Below, piece after piece: positions 12,348-22,867 of a stretch of DNA of 64,000 nucleotides. A model generated the notes under the pieces. That model made no database searches, had not been told where the DNA came from, and saw nothing but the letters and a program-made list of their open reading frames with translations. Position 1 is the first letter of the stretch. Every line of letters begins with the position of its first letter. This DNA comes from Imbricaverruca yamaguchii (taxonomy: Eukaryota; Arthropoda; Thecostraca; Neoverrucidae), in contig JAOTOL010001561.1 of NCBI GenBank assembly GCA_034440575.1, positions 1,214,501 through 1,278,500 on the forward strand, written 5' to 3'. A program made the translations under genes and the position numbers.

Positions 12348-13161
12348 CATACATCACAACACAGCACACACAATCCCAGTGTCCTGAAATTCATAATTTT
12401 AAGTGGAAATCCCTGTTTTTTGTGTTTACCCGACTTGAGATGGTTTGGACTAACTAGTATGGTTTGCAAGCCCCTGTTTTTAGTTATATTGCTTCAATAC
12501 CAGAGAAGGAATGCTTTTATTGCTTTAATACCAGATAATAAACACAAATCAAAGGGTTTTTCTTCCTAACTACCTGGTTTTTGCTCAGTGCTTACATAAT
12601 TCCCACCTGTCTCAAAACGAATTTTAGAACCATGCACAATCCCTTGTCTCCACTTCCATCAGTGTTTCCATCCTTGTCTCCAAACATGAAATAATGTGCT
12701 ACCATACCATGCCATAGAAGGTGTGCAATAGTTGAAAATGTGTGCAAAATGTGCGATAGGTGGATAACAGATTGCTTACTGTTAGTTATGAATATAGTCC
12801 CATTGGCACTGCTGCTGCTGGTCACTGCTTCTAAAAATAATGTAGTAATATATGAAAATAAATGGGTGAATGGATCAGCTGATGAAGTGCCTGTTATGAT
12901 GTCATGTATGGGATAGATATTTACCAAATTTGTTTGAGCAAATCAATGCCTACAACTTTTTCTAAAATCTACAGCAATTTTTCTTCCTCAAATAGATAAT
13001 TTACATAACTCAGACTGGCATTTTATTCAATTCCATGTTATAAATCCATTACGTGGCAAAAGTCAAACCACCTAGGTGCCGTATATATCTTTACTATCAA
13101 ACAATCTATGTGTATTTATCACAGGTAACTCAAAAGTTTCACCATCTAGTTTTTCTTTCAG

Positions 13162-13284
13162 ACACTGTGCTCGAGACTGAGCCACCAACCTTCAATCTGG
13201 ACAACCCTACTTCAGCTGAAGAAGAGGATGATCCTGATGTCCCTAAGCCAGCAGGCAATGGGGTGGACCCAATGGAACCAGAAG
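13162..13284 (+). CDS. hAT-like gene exon 2: acidic linker exon
   Basis: A pyrimidine-rich acceptor (TTTTTCTTTCAG) ends at 13,161 and a consensus donor GAAG|GTATGT follows 13,284; both borders are phase 1. The exon reads DTVLETEPPTFNLDNPTSAE and then EEDDPDVPKPAGNGVDPMEP, an acidic, probably disordered linker. It joins exon 1 and exon 3 without a frame change, which is the main support for its being real. Confidence 0.6.
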
Positions 13285-13325
13285 GTATGTGTCTGTTTTG
13301 TATTTCACATTAGGGTATTCAGGAT

Positions 13326-13450
13326 AGCTGGGTAGCTCAATTGGTCAGGCATTAAGCTTACAATGAGCATATGTTACATGTTCAAATGCCAAAGAATCCT
13401 GATGTGGTTTAGTCTCCTATGTTTTGTCATTGTTGTTTCACTGTTCACAT
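13326..13450 (+). mobile_element. tRNA-like SINE fragment
   Basis: GGTAGCTCAATTGGTCAGGC (A box) is followed about 40 bases on by ATGTTCAAATGCC (B box). This is tRNA spacing, but the stems are not closed. The 3' end of the element is not clear. Confidence 0.55.
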
Positions 13451-13827
13451 AGCCATAGAGGTGTTCAATTCATTATTTGGAATTTAAACTCCATTACATG
13501 CTATACCTACTATAAGAGGTAAGTTAGGCCCAAAGCAGTACTTAGAACCTATTACTCCAGAAAATGTCATTAAAGTATCCTGGGCTATGGCTGCGAAGGT
13601 TTGGATCAATCATGGTTGTAAACTGCAATGCGACCCCCAACTTATGTAATTATTGTTTCACATGCCTGGAACCACTGAGCTTTCCACTGCATGGTAATTA
13701 TTATTTGCTGGCACAAGAAATACTGAATAATTTATTTAAAGCACTCAGCTAATTCAGTATAACAGAAATGTGACCTAGATAGCTCAATTAAAACATGAAA
13801 CATTTAAAACATGATAGCTCAGCTTAA

Positions 13828-14940
13828 CCCGTGACCCATTGGGGTCCTCAGCCGAACGCGCCCCGCTGGGGGGGGGGGGAATATTACCCCCAGTCTAACT
13901 CGGCTCCTATGTGGAGTAGGAGGAAAAAGGCTCTTGAAAAATGCTTTCGGTTTGGTGCGATCAGATTTTGGCTCAGGTCAATAGTTTAGCCTCCAGAGGT
14001 CATCAAAGGTCAAAACCGGCGATTATGGGTAAAACGTTTTTCGTGAATAACTTTTTATATAATTATGATAAAGCGACAATTCACACGCCATCGTGTTTGT
14101 CTCATCGAGAGGCGTTCAACAATATATGGCATGACCTGGTTAGGCCAAATCTCAAATTTGGCTTCAAGTCAAGGTCACCCGTTGACCTAGGTATTTCATG
14201 TTGTATATCGTTGAAAGCGTTTTCACGAGACAAACACAATGACGATGATTCCACGCCTGTATCGTTACTCTGTGAAAAGTTATCAGCAAAAACGTGTTGC
14301 TGACCTCAGGTGACCTTGTAGGGACCACTAAGCAAAAATGTAAACTGGATCATCAATACTAGTGCAGGGTAACATGATCTTGGGAAAATTGGCCCATTCC
14401 TCTGAAAAATAACATTTTTTATATTTCCCGTAGGCTTATGATGGGGAGAAGTAGAAATGACCCGACCTTAGGTCACTAATATCAAAATTCCGAAATAGCA
14501 GAATTATAGTCCCTAGTGGCCTCATGTCATACTATGAGTTTTAAATCAATCGATTGCTTATTCTGTGAGTGGCGCTACTTCAAATACTGAGTTCACTTGA
14601 CGTGACCTGGAGCCGTGACCCGAGATGACCTGGGGTAAACAAAATCAGAAGAGTTGCGCAAAAGATTAGGTATGAGGCGGGCACAAAAATGGTGGCCCTC
14701 CGTGCCGCTGTTTTCCGGTCGTTTCGGAAAAACATTGCCTAGACCTCCCAAAATGTGAGTTTGAGGTGAGGTCACTTGACATGACCCTGTGACCTGACTT
14801 TATAAGGCTCCGACATCAAAATTTGACAGAATGTGTGGAAATGATAGGGGGAAAAGGTGTTAAGTTTGGCAACGTTTTTCCGTTATCGCGAAAATCCCGG
14901 AGCGGTGGCCGATTTTTCCTCCCTCCCAGTGGGGCGCGGG
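13828..14940. mobile_element. TTAA-flanked non-autonomous DNA transposon, GGTCA-rich (copy B)
   Basis: TTAA is at 13,824-13,827 and 14,941-14,944. The ends are CCCGTGACCCATTGGGG and, inverted, CCCGCGCCCCACTGGGAGG. The interior has many GGTCA/TGACC half-sites (for example AGGTCATCAAAGGTCA at 13,997-14,012, and 14,145-14,190, 14,460-14,478, 14,600-14,640, 14,765-14,800). No transposase. It lies in intron 2 of the hAT-like gene. Confidence 0.65.
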
Positions 14941-15060
14941 TTAAAATGTTTACAGTGGCCTGTTTGATGGAATCATGCCCATGGAATGAGGGTATAAATT
15001 TCTGAGTAAAAACAGGATAGGTTCAGCACTTATTTGTATTTTCTGACACCCCTTAACCAG

Positions 15061-15560
15061 GGTCGGATCCAAGGAGGGCGCGCCCCCACCCCTTAGGCCT
15101 CCAAGGGGGTCTTGAAAGTGCTGCCCTGGATATCACTTTCCACCCCTTCCCTCCAGGAAAGAGAGGTTCGTCCAGGTGCTGCGCCTAAAATCATCGCTTC
15201 CCACTCGCCTACCCCCCCCCTGAAGGAGAGGTTGGCCATCATAATTTGGCGGATAATATGCAAACAGCATTCGTCGAGGGACACATCTGAGCCAGCCAGA
15301 GAGCCCAGTGAGTGGGCCCTTTTGGGAGCTACGCACCCCCCTTTCAGATCATTCCTGGCGGCGTGCCTGAAATGGTGGGCCCCCTGTACTGCAGTGGGCC
15401 TCATCCCTGATTGACCCCTGCAGCTTGGAACCCCCGTCCCGAAGAGCGATATCCAGTCCTGCCCACAGCCGACAGTTTGACCTCCCCGAAACGAAATCCT
15501 GTGCGCGCACCTGCCTCAGATAGCCTCTGGTGACCTCTAATAGACATATGTCTCCTAGTA
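15061..15560. other. GC-rich repeat-like stretch with hAT-like end
   Basis: Begins CAGGGTCGGATCCAAGGAGG, similar to the CAGGG-CGGATCC terminus of many hAT elements, but no matching right end or 8-bp duplication was found. The two-strand open frames here are short and show no domain. Confidence 0.25.
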
Positions 15561-17340
15561 AATGATTTTGTATCATAATTATTTCCTTGAATCGGAAACG
15601 TTGTTCATTTCAACGATATTTTACATTCCAAGGCAACAAAAAACTTTCTATGCTTCGCTCTAGTCTATAAAAAAAGGATTGGTCAATCGGTATTCTATGC
15701 TATTTGCAACCAGCAAGCCTATTAGGGTGCATTGGATGTTTTTGTGTGCATACTGCCTGGATATGAATTAAACCCTTTTCGGCCCAGCATATCGGTATAA
15801 TATAGGAATACAAAAACAGTTTAGGCTGGTTTAGTTCTGCTACAGAATTCCACTTAATGACCTCCAGCGTGGCTGCGGTGAGTAGTGCTTTACCAGTTCT
15901 AAGAAAAATACATGCTATTGGTATCGTGTTATTTCGCGGAAACATTTCATACGTTCGTGAAACATATAACTGCATGGATCGGGCTGTCCTGTGGCGCTAG
16001 TTTCATTGGTATATAATGCCAAGTATGCGAGCTGTAGCGAAAAAAAGGTGTGGTACAAACGTAAGAAACGCCCTGTATATGATGTAGATAAATTGAGAAT
16101 AGTTTCCTCATACTGCTGGGGATCTACCAATTGCATTAAACCCATGGAAATTGGCAGTAGCATTATGTCAACAAATGCTCTTTGATCTTGCCATTTTAGA
16201 TTCATACACTTTCATTTTACTTCGGAGACAACTGAGGGGGACAGGGGTGTATGATTCTGGTACAGTAGCATGCGCATATTTAAAAAAACCACCCACAGAA
16301 ATCGCATTCTAAACCATTTTTTTCCATTACCTCCTGATATGAACGTTACGTTTCCGAATATATCGTGCTCCACACTTTTCCTTGCATGTTACTGTTAATT
16401 CTTTTATGAAAAATATTTTCCGAATTGTGGTCTTCCTTTCCATCCTGGGCTGCTGAATCGTGCGTTTGCAGGTATTGAACAGGGGGCGGTTTTAACACGT
16501 GATCCTATGGTGGCCAGCCCATAAGCTCTAACATCGACGGACAAAACTGTGAACGTCTGCTGAAATGACATTGGCCCTTTTCATCTCACAATCCACAGAG
16601 AAACGTTTATGTTTATACGTAATTCAGATTTTCAGTTTCCAGCACCCAACTGGCCGCGAGAAATAATGCACAAACGCCGCGATTTTCGATCCGATTTCTA
16701 ATACCGGCCGTTTGTCAGATTGCTAAGTATATTTGACTCCCCACTCTGTCCAAGTCATGTTAACAATCGCCCAGCCCGAGGCATTGAGCGAGGTCACATG
16801 AACGCCAGCCCTCCTACCTACCAGCCCTACCCCTACGCCAGCCCCCCCCTTGCCTACCTTTTCTACTGACGCTGCTCTTGTGTGTATGGTTGCACGGTTC
16901 GACAACACAGTCTTACCTTGGTGAGTGTCAACACAGTCTTACGAAATGGAGCTTGGTGTACCGTGGCGCCGAGCGCAGCCTCCCTTGCGCTGTCGTAGCT
17001 CGATAAACCAGCAAACCAACGGCCGAGTTAGTGACAATTGGGTCGAAATTCATGAAGTTTTATAATGCTGCTCATAGACCGCGGGGTGGTTGATGTTGCA
17101 GAAACTAATTTTACATCATCAAACGTTTCTCTGTGTATTGTTCGTGAAAAATGTCGCTATTATGCTTCTTTCGGCAGATTTTCACGGATTTTTGCACCGA
17201 TGTCAGGGCGTCCGAGCCGGTCACCATAGGGTCACGTGTTAAATCCGCTTCGCATTCAAGACGTGGAAACGCACGATGCAGCAAACCAGGACGGAAAGGA
17301 AACCACTTTTTTATTACTTTTTTAAATAAAAAGACAGTTC
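15561..17340. other. intronic sequence, nothing recognised
   Basis: Ordinary intron-like sequence of the hAT-like gene (intron 2). A frame at 17,151-17,363 is open but shows no domain and has no phase-compatible splice border. Confidence 0.5.
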
Positions 17341-17349
17341 CCTTTTCAC

Positions 17350-17811
17350 TTTTTAAGCAATAACTGTGGGCATACAACTATTCTGAACATGCTCCAGGGG
17401 CTCTCGTATTTGCTGCTGTACTGTTCTTTAGCAGAAAAGCTAAGTAGGAGAACAACACTATACGCTGAGCTTATTCTGAAAAATAATCGATATTAACTGA
17501 TAAAAATGTTTTGCATTACAGGTGTCAGCACATCGCTGGAACGGAGACTGGCCCGAATGGAGCAGAGCCTATTCGCAAGCTTTTTAAGCAATAACTTTGG
17601 GCATACAACTATTCTGAACATGCTCCAGGGGCTCTCGTATTTGCTGCTGTACTGTTCTTTAGCAGAAAAGCTAAGTAGGAGAACAACACTATACGCTGAG
17701 CTTATTCTGAAAAATAATCGATATTAAATGATAAAAATGTTTTGCATTACAGGTGTCAGCACATCGCTGGAACGGAGACTGGCCCGAATGGAGCAGAGCC
17801 TATTCGAAATC
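17350..17811 (+). repeat. tandem duplication (231 bp) of intron end and exon start
   Basis: 17,350-17,580 and 17,581-17,811 are almost identical (for example AAGCAATAACTGTGGGC versus AAGCAATAACTTTGGGC). Each contains the branch/acceptor region ending TTTTGCATTACAG and the first about 59 bases of exon 3. The gene therefore has two copies of the same 3' splice site, at 17,520 and 17,752. Only the second leads into a long open exon; use of the first would reach a stop at 17,725-17,727. Confidence 0.9.
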
Positions 17812-18759
17812 AGGCAGACGTTAACCAACGAGCCAAGAGAACAGCACAATAAGACAAGTGACACTGACGCGCTCATTAATGCTGCACGTGACATGGGAAC
17901 GCTTCTTGATGCCGTATCGGAGCACCACATCATCGCAGTACCATATCGTGATCTTCTCGTGTGCAAGCTATGTGTTCCAACTTTCGATCTTGCAGTGGAT
18001 TTACATGCCAGCAAGCCCAACGCCCATGGCATATGCCACTACACTTTCTCTGCCGGTACAGATTTCCCTAGACCAGCTGCTATCCCTAAGCCCTTCAGCC
18101 GGTTGAAACTGTGGACATAACTGGCATCATAACCATTGTGCCGGACGCACCATGTGACGAGCTCATCCAGAGTTTTGTGATCGGAGCGCCCGTGGTGGAC
18201 CAGCATGATGGTAGTTCTTTGGCAAAGGAGTGGGTGGACACCGTCAAGCCACTCAACATCATGGATACCACCAAGCTCGCCGCCATCTGTACAGATGGTC
18301 AATACCATGGAGCCGACGTCCCCAGAAAGTTTGTCAGAAAGCTGCAGTCCGAACACCCTGACTATGCGATGCGCTCTAAGCATCCATGTGTTCCATTCCT
18401 TTGGGATGGCCCGCATCTTCTGGACCTCGCGGAGCACAGTGCCAGGAAGGAGCCATCGTGTCGGTGGGTGCAGGAAGTGATCGACCAGATCAGCCGCATC
18501 GTGAAACGGTTCTCATATGGAAAAGGGCGTGAAACGTTCCTGGCGGCGAGTAAGCGTATTGGGGTGGAACCACGAGGCCTGCTGCTATGGTCCGAGACTC
18601 GCTTCTCGCCATATGCTGCCAACGTCATAGAGGCATTTACGGTAAACATACCGGTGCTGAAGGCCGCCATGGAGAACCAGCTACGAGAGATTGGCACTAC
18701 GACGAGTAACCGGTCATGTCAGCCAATAGATCTACAGAAGGACCTCGAACTGCTGAAGG
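17753..18759 (+). CDS. hAT-like gene exon 3: central transposase-like region
   Basis: After the acceptor the frame reads VSTSLERRLARMEQSLFEIR (helical, heptad-like), then DLLVCKLCVPTFDLA with a C-x2-C pair. Near 18,100 the frame changes by one base (frame of 17,753 to frame of 18,111) with no convincing intron, so this is read as an indel. The second part carries TDGQYHGADV, WDGPHLLDLAEH, FSYGKGRETFL and ETRFSPYAANVIEAF. The last resembles the TRW-S region of hAT transposases. The donor AAGG|GTAATG after 18,759 is phase 1. Confidence 0.6.
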
Positions 18760-19426
18760 GTAATGCTCTTAAATAAATTGTATTAATAATTTGTATGTTT
18801 TTGGGTGGGAACCGATAAAAAGTTTCTGATAAAAGGAAAATATCTGTCATACATGCTTTGTACGCTACATTGATCGCAACAAGTATGCAAAGCTGTCAGT
18901 TTAATTTTTTTATCAATAATTTTTTCCCACAGATATATTGAATAGGCAAAACTGGGGTATTAACACGCCTTCGCATAGTATGCGTGCGTATGCGCTTGCA
19001 CGCTGGCGCGCGCCTGGCTTGTTTTAGTCTAGTTGACTCATTTTAACTATGGAGTTCTTCGCACGTTTTACATAGACTAAGCAATTGATATCAACGTGAT
19101 GCTGCTGTTTTGCTAACGTCAGAAGCAGCCTACGTGTTCTATCCCAATTATACTACTTGCAGATGATGAGATGACGGATTGTGCCAAAAAATACAGCGTT
19201 TATTTTCAGGCTTTGAGGGTATATAATGCCTTCCTTCGTGAACGAGCAAATATGGTATGTAGTTCGTTCCGAAATAAAATATGTTTATTTGTTGATCATA
19301 GACTGCGCAATGCGCTTTGAGAACCCGCAAAAGAATGGATTATCTAATGGAGCAATCTAGCATGAGTTCATTTCCATATTTTAATCTCCAAACCGTTTAA
19401 TTCCTCTTTTTGTTTTGTTTTTACAG

Positions 19427-19719
19427 ATTCATGTTTCCATGCTCGGCTGGTGGCGCTGCAGGACCTGTATTCCGTGCTCTCAAAGGCAAGCAAGAGTTTC
19501 CAAAACCTGCAGCATCTGCCATGGGAACGCCAAGAAAAGTACCAGGCTATGGTCGAGGACTTCGGACCGAAACGGAGAAGACTCGAGAAACATCGCAGTG
19601 GTCCCACTCTGAGGACATCACTGGACATCCAAAGTGTCCTGGTCGAAGGGGACAGCGAGGAAATGGTGGAATCCTGGCCCAGCTATTCAAAATACGCCTC
19701 GAATCTTCAACAACACCAG
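19427..19719 (+). CDS. hAT-like gene exon 4: helical region
   Basis: The acceptor TTTGTTTTTACAG ends at 19,426; the exon enters in phase 1 and continues the exon 3 frame as SCFHARLVALQDLYSVLSKA. The rest is charged and helical (PWERQEKYQAMVEDF, KRRRLEKHRSG). The donor CAG|GTGAAT is phase 0. The preceding intron (18,760-19,426) is AT-rich and holds nothing recognised. Confidence 0.6.
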
Positions 19720-20112
19720 GTGAATAAAAAAGCGTCGTGCTTAGAAGTGATAAGATACTGATGAACAGTGACCAAGAAAAAGGCTAACAAATTAAGTGGT
19801 CGTGAAATTATTTTCAACCTTCCTTTTTGTTATATGGACAATTTACCTGTGTTTCCATAATTCAGTCTGCTGTACTACAGCAGAATATAAAACTGTTTTT
19901 GGCACAGAAGACTGTTTCGTATAGCAATTCATGACGAGCTCCCGAATTGGTAAAATACTAATTCGCCAATGAGAATTGTATTCATTCCATGTACGATATT
20001 GTAATTTACATAATAATGTATCGTCTCAATTTTTCGTGGTCTTTATTTGATCAGAAAAATGTAGTGTGTTGAGTGTTGGACGAGGCTACACAGAGATGTT
20101 AACCTTTGACAG

Positions 20113-20785
20113 GTCAAGGAAATCTCCACATTCACCCGAGCTCTCGAATACCAATGCGCCAGTCGGGAGCACGGTGTGGATGCTAGAGGGCAGACGCGGG
20201 GCTGCAACAACCTGCAGCTGAAGGAGAACATGCAGCACATCAGGCAAGCAGCGGATCTCCAGCAGATGCAAAACTCGCCCACATCATCCGTCGTCGCAGA
20301 GGTAGCACATGCGTTGGCTATTCTACAACGGGAGTCATTGATTCCCAAAGATCCCATCCCATCGGAGTCAATTGAAGCCACTTTCCGTGCGCTGAAACGC
20401 CTGAACACTGGATTCAACCAGAAGTTGCTCAAGGACATGGTGCCAAAAAGACCCGCTGTTCATGCCATACCTCTCGATCGTGGTGAGGTTGTGGCCAATT
20501 TGCCCAGCGGAAAGCGTTGTAGAGAGTATGGCATCTGCAGTAAAAAATGTGTTTGGCATGACCTCATCGCGGGTACTGAGCCACAAAAAGGCCGAAAAAG
20601 AGCTAGTGATCCGTTGGAACGGACCAAGCGTGCCACAGGCGGACTGGCTGATCAGGGCTGTGTTAAAGAAACACCCTCACCTGGATAACTTCGTGCGCGC
20701 TACTCTGTCTCAACAGGTAGAGGGGAAAGTGATCGCCCGTCACAAGCGAGATAAGTGTGGAAAATCGTACATCTTTTCTGACTAA
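20113..20785 (+). CDS. hAT-like gene exon 5: C-terminal dimerisation region, frame break
   Basis: It enters in phase 0 as VKEISTFTRALEYQCASREH and continues to LKDMVPK. The frame then shifts by one base; the five-A run at 20,445-20,449 is the likely site. In the new frame MPYLSIVVRLWPICPAES, AEKELVIRWNGPSVPQ and a stop at 20,783-20,785 follow. The order small-residue/Cys-Pro, Glu-Ser-hydrophobic, then a distal Asn-Gly-Pro fits the C-terminal dimerisation domain of hAT proteins. A homopolymer indel is as likely to be a sequencing error as a mutation. Confidence 0.6.
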
Positions 20786-21544
20786 AATGAGTAGAAACTA
20801 CACACAGCGTTGTTCCTTGTTACGGTTATGATTAACTGTAAATATTGCTTAACATACTGGTTTATACCAACTATGAGGTACTCACTGAAAGCACATACCT
20901 CTCTGGATTGTTAATTAATGTTGTCTTGCTACATTAGGGCCGATCTTGTGGAATGCCATTGATGCCGTTTAGTTTTTTTTTACGCTGGCGAGAAAACTTC
21001 GCCGCATATGCAGCATGCTTGGTGGGCACATATACGTATCCAGTTGTTGTACTTAAGATTGACCTGCGTGTTGGTGAGCGAACATCATGCTTTTTTTTCG
21101 GTGTTTCTCGTGTTTACAAACTTGATTGCAGTCAAGGATGTGCTAAATAATATACCTATTTTGATGTAATATTTGTTTGGACAATAACGACGCCGAATTG
21201 CCGGAAAGGAAATTGGCTCCAAGATATTCTGTATAAAGGTAATCGACGCAATTTGTTATAGGTCCAGGAAATCACAACCTTTTTCTAGCTATCATTACCC
21301 ACTTTGGGTTAGGCCAACCTCGTGATTACCCCGTATCAAATTCAGAATGCCTCATAGCCAAAGTTCATTTTCAAGGTTGAGAACGTGTAGTATTTCCTGC
21401 CGATATATGTGCACAGGTTTTTGGCAAATGTACACAGTACTCTCCATACTCGGCGTTTGACAAAACCCCGCTATAACCCCACCCCCACCCCTCTCCACAA
21501 GCTGGCGCATTGCCTCAGGTTGGGAACCCCTGTTCCGGGTCACG
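20786..21544. other. no gene recognised
   Basis: AT-rich 3' flank of the hAT-like gene. No poly(A) signal in a convincing place, no repeat and no domain were seen. Confidence 0.5.
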
Positions 21545-22500
21545 TAGCATAATGGTATCGTTTGCACAAAAGGTGACAACCACCAAGCCTATTCCGGATT
21601 TGGACGACAACCACGAAACCATTTTTTTGAGCACTGGGTGTGCCAGAGTTCGTGTTTTGGGTGTATTTCGTGTAGTTGTGTGATTGTTGCGTCCCATGTT
21701 TGTTGAATGCCTTTGTTGATTGCCTGGCGTATTGTTGGGTAGTAGTCGGATTGTGAAAGTGGGCATGGTGTGGTTTGTTGTAGTGTTGTGGCTATGTTGG
21801 CTTCGGTGTCTGCGTGTTCGTTGCCGTGTATGTTTGTGTGACTTGGGATCTAGAGTAGTGTTGGCTGTTGTGGTATAGTGAGTTGTTTGTGGATGTGTAG
21901 TATTTTGGGCATGGGGGATGTTTGTATTTAGTGTGGGGTGTTATGTTCTGTAATGCTGACTCTGCGTCTGTGGCTATGATGTTGTGTTCAATTTTGGTGT
22001 TGTAGATGGTGCAGTATGCCGAGAAGATTGCGAATAATTCTGCTGTGTATGTGGTTGCTGTGTCATGCAGACGGCCACGAAGGATGAACCGCGGCGGTGC
22101 TGCGTTGGGGTACAGCACCGCCGCTGTGCCCGTCTGCTGTGTGTGTGATTTTGAGCCGTCCGTGTAGATGATGTTGTGGTGTAGTTATTGTGCTTTGAAG
22201 TGGAGGAATAGTTGGTGCATTTCTGCGCCTGTGTGGGTGTGCTTTGGTTTGTCTATGAGGAGGTGTGTTGTGGGTGATTGGTGTTTCCACCATGCAGTGG
22301 GTGGTGGGAATGCTTTTGGTGTGGGGAGTGTGATGTGTAGTCTATTTGTGTGTTGGTGGATGCGGCAGCCTATTGTAGTTTTGAGTAGTGTTGCGTTCAT
22401 GAGTTGGTGTATGCGTTTGGTGCGGAGTTTTAATGCCTGAATGCATGAGTGTTGTGCGATGAGTTGTGTTTTGTAGTGATATCTTAATAGTGTTTCTGTG
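21545..22500 (-). pseudogene. LINE-C (I-type) ORF2 fragment with RNase H
   Basis: On the minus strand the order is a post-RT segment (LLKTTIGCRIHQHTNRLH, WWKHQSPTTHLL), then an RNase H domain (TATTYTAELFAIFSAY with catalytic Glu, NIIATDAESALQNI with catalytic Asp). RNase H after the reverse transcriptase is characteristic of the I group. Frames are broken (21,515-21,766; 21,792-22,118; 22,063-22,293; 22,185-22,400). The copy stops before the C-terminal knuckle that is present at 5.2 kb. A perfect 12-bp hairpin, GCGGCGGTGCTG at 22,091-22,102 with its complement at 22,113-22,124, lies inside. Confidence 0.7.
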
Positions 22501-22867
22501 CTTCAGTTCTGGTATGTGGTTATATATGTGAAGAGCGAAAGAAGGCGAAGTGGTGTATGCTCCTGTAGCTATTTGTAAAGATTCGCGTTGTAGAGAATCT
22601 ATAATTTTGAGGCTTGATTTAGTCGCATTTTAGAAGAGTGGGGATCCGTAATCACTTCTCTCTGCGATCAGGTCATCACATACACACCACCAGCCATACC
22701 ACGAAGCAAAAGAATGAAATCGTGACATATGGAACAACCGCGTAAGATTTGTCGCCTCTATCGACCTCCCTGGAAGGACCTCCCATGAGAATGCCGAATG
22801 CCACCCTAGGGATGTCGAATGCCACCTAATTTCGCTCAATCTTTTTGCATACAAATGCGCTCTATAG

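Larger units (their letters stand above)
11240..20785 (+). pseudogene. hAT-like transposase gene, five exons, two frame breaks
   Basis: Five exons are supported: 11,240-11,453, 13,162-13,284, 17,753-18,759, 19,427-19,719 and 20,113-20,785. Each has GT/AG borders, and the phases agree at all four joins (1, 1, 1, 0). The predicted product has an N-terminal C2H2-type finger, an acidic linker, a central region with TDGQYHGADVPRKF, FLWDGPHLLDLAEH and ETRFSPYAANV (compare the TRW-S box of hAT transposases), and a C-terminal VVRLWPICPAESVVESM...NGP block like the hAT dimerisation domain. Frames change near 18,100 and within AAAAA at 20,445-20,449. It could be an intron-bearing hAT transposon, a decayed host gene derived from one, or an intact gene with two sequencing indels. 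The class assignment is by motif, not by search. Confidence 0.65.

Noticed and set aside
18055..18098. A 43-base mini-intron (GTACAG...TTCAG) to explain the frame change near 18,100
   Set aside because: Joining these sites puts a stop directly after the junction, so a simple indel explains the change better.
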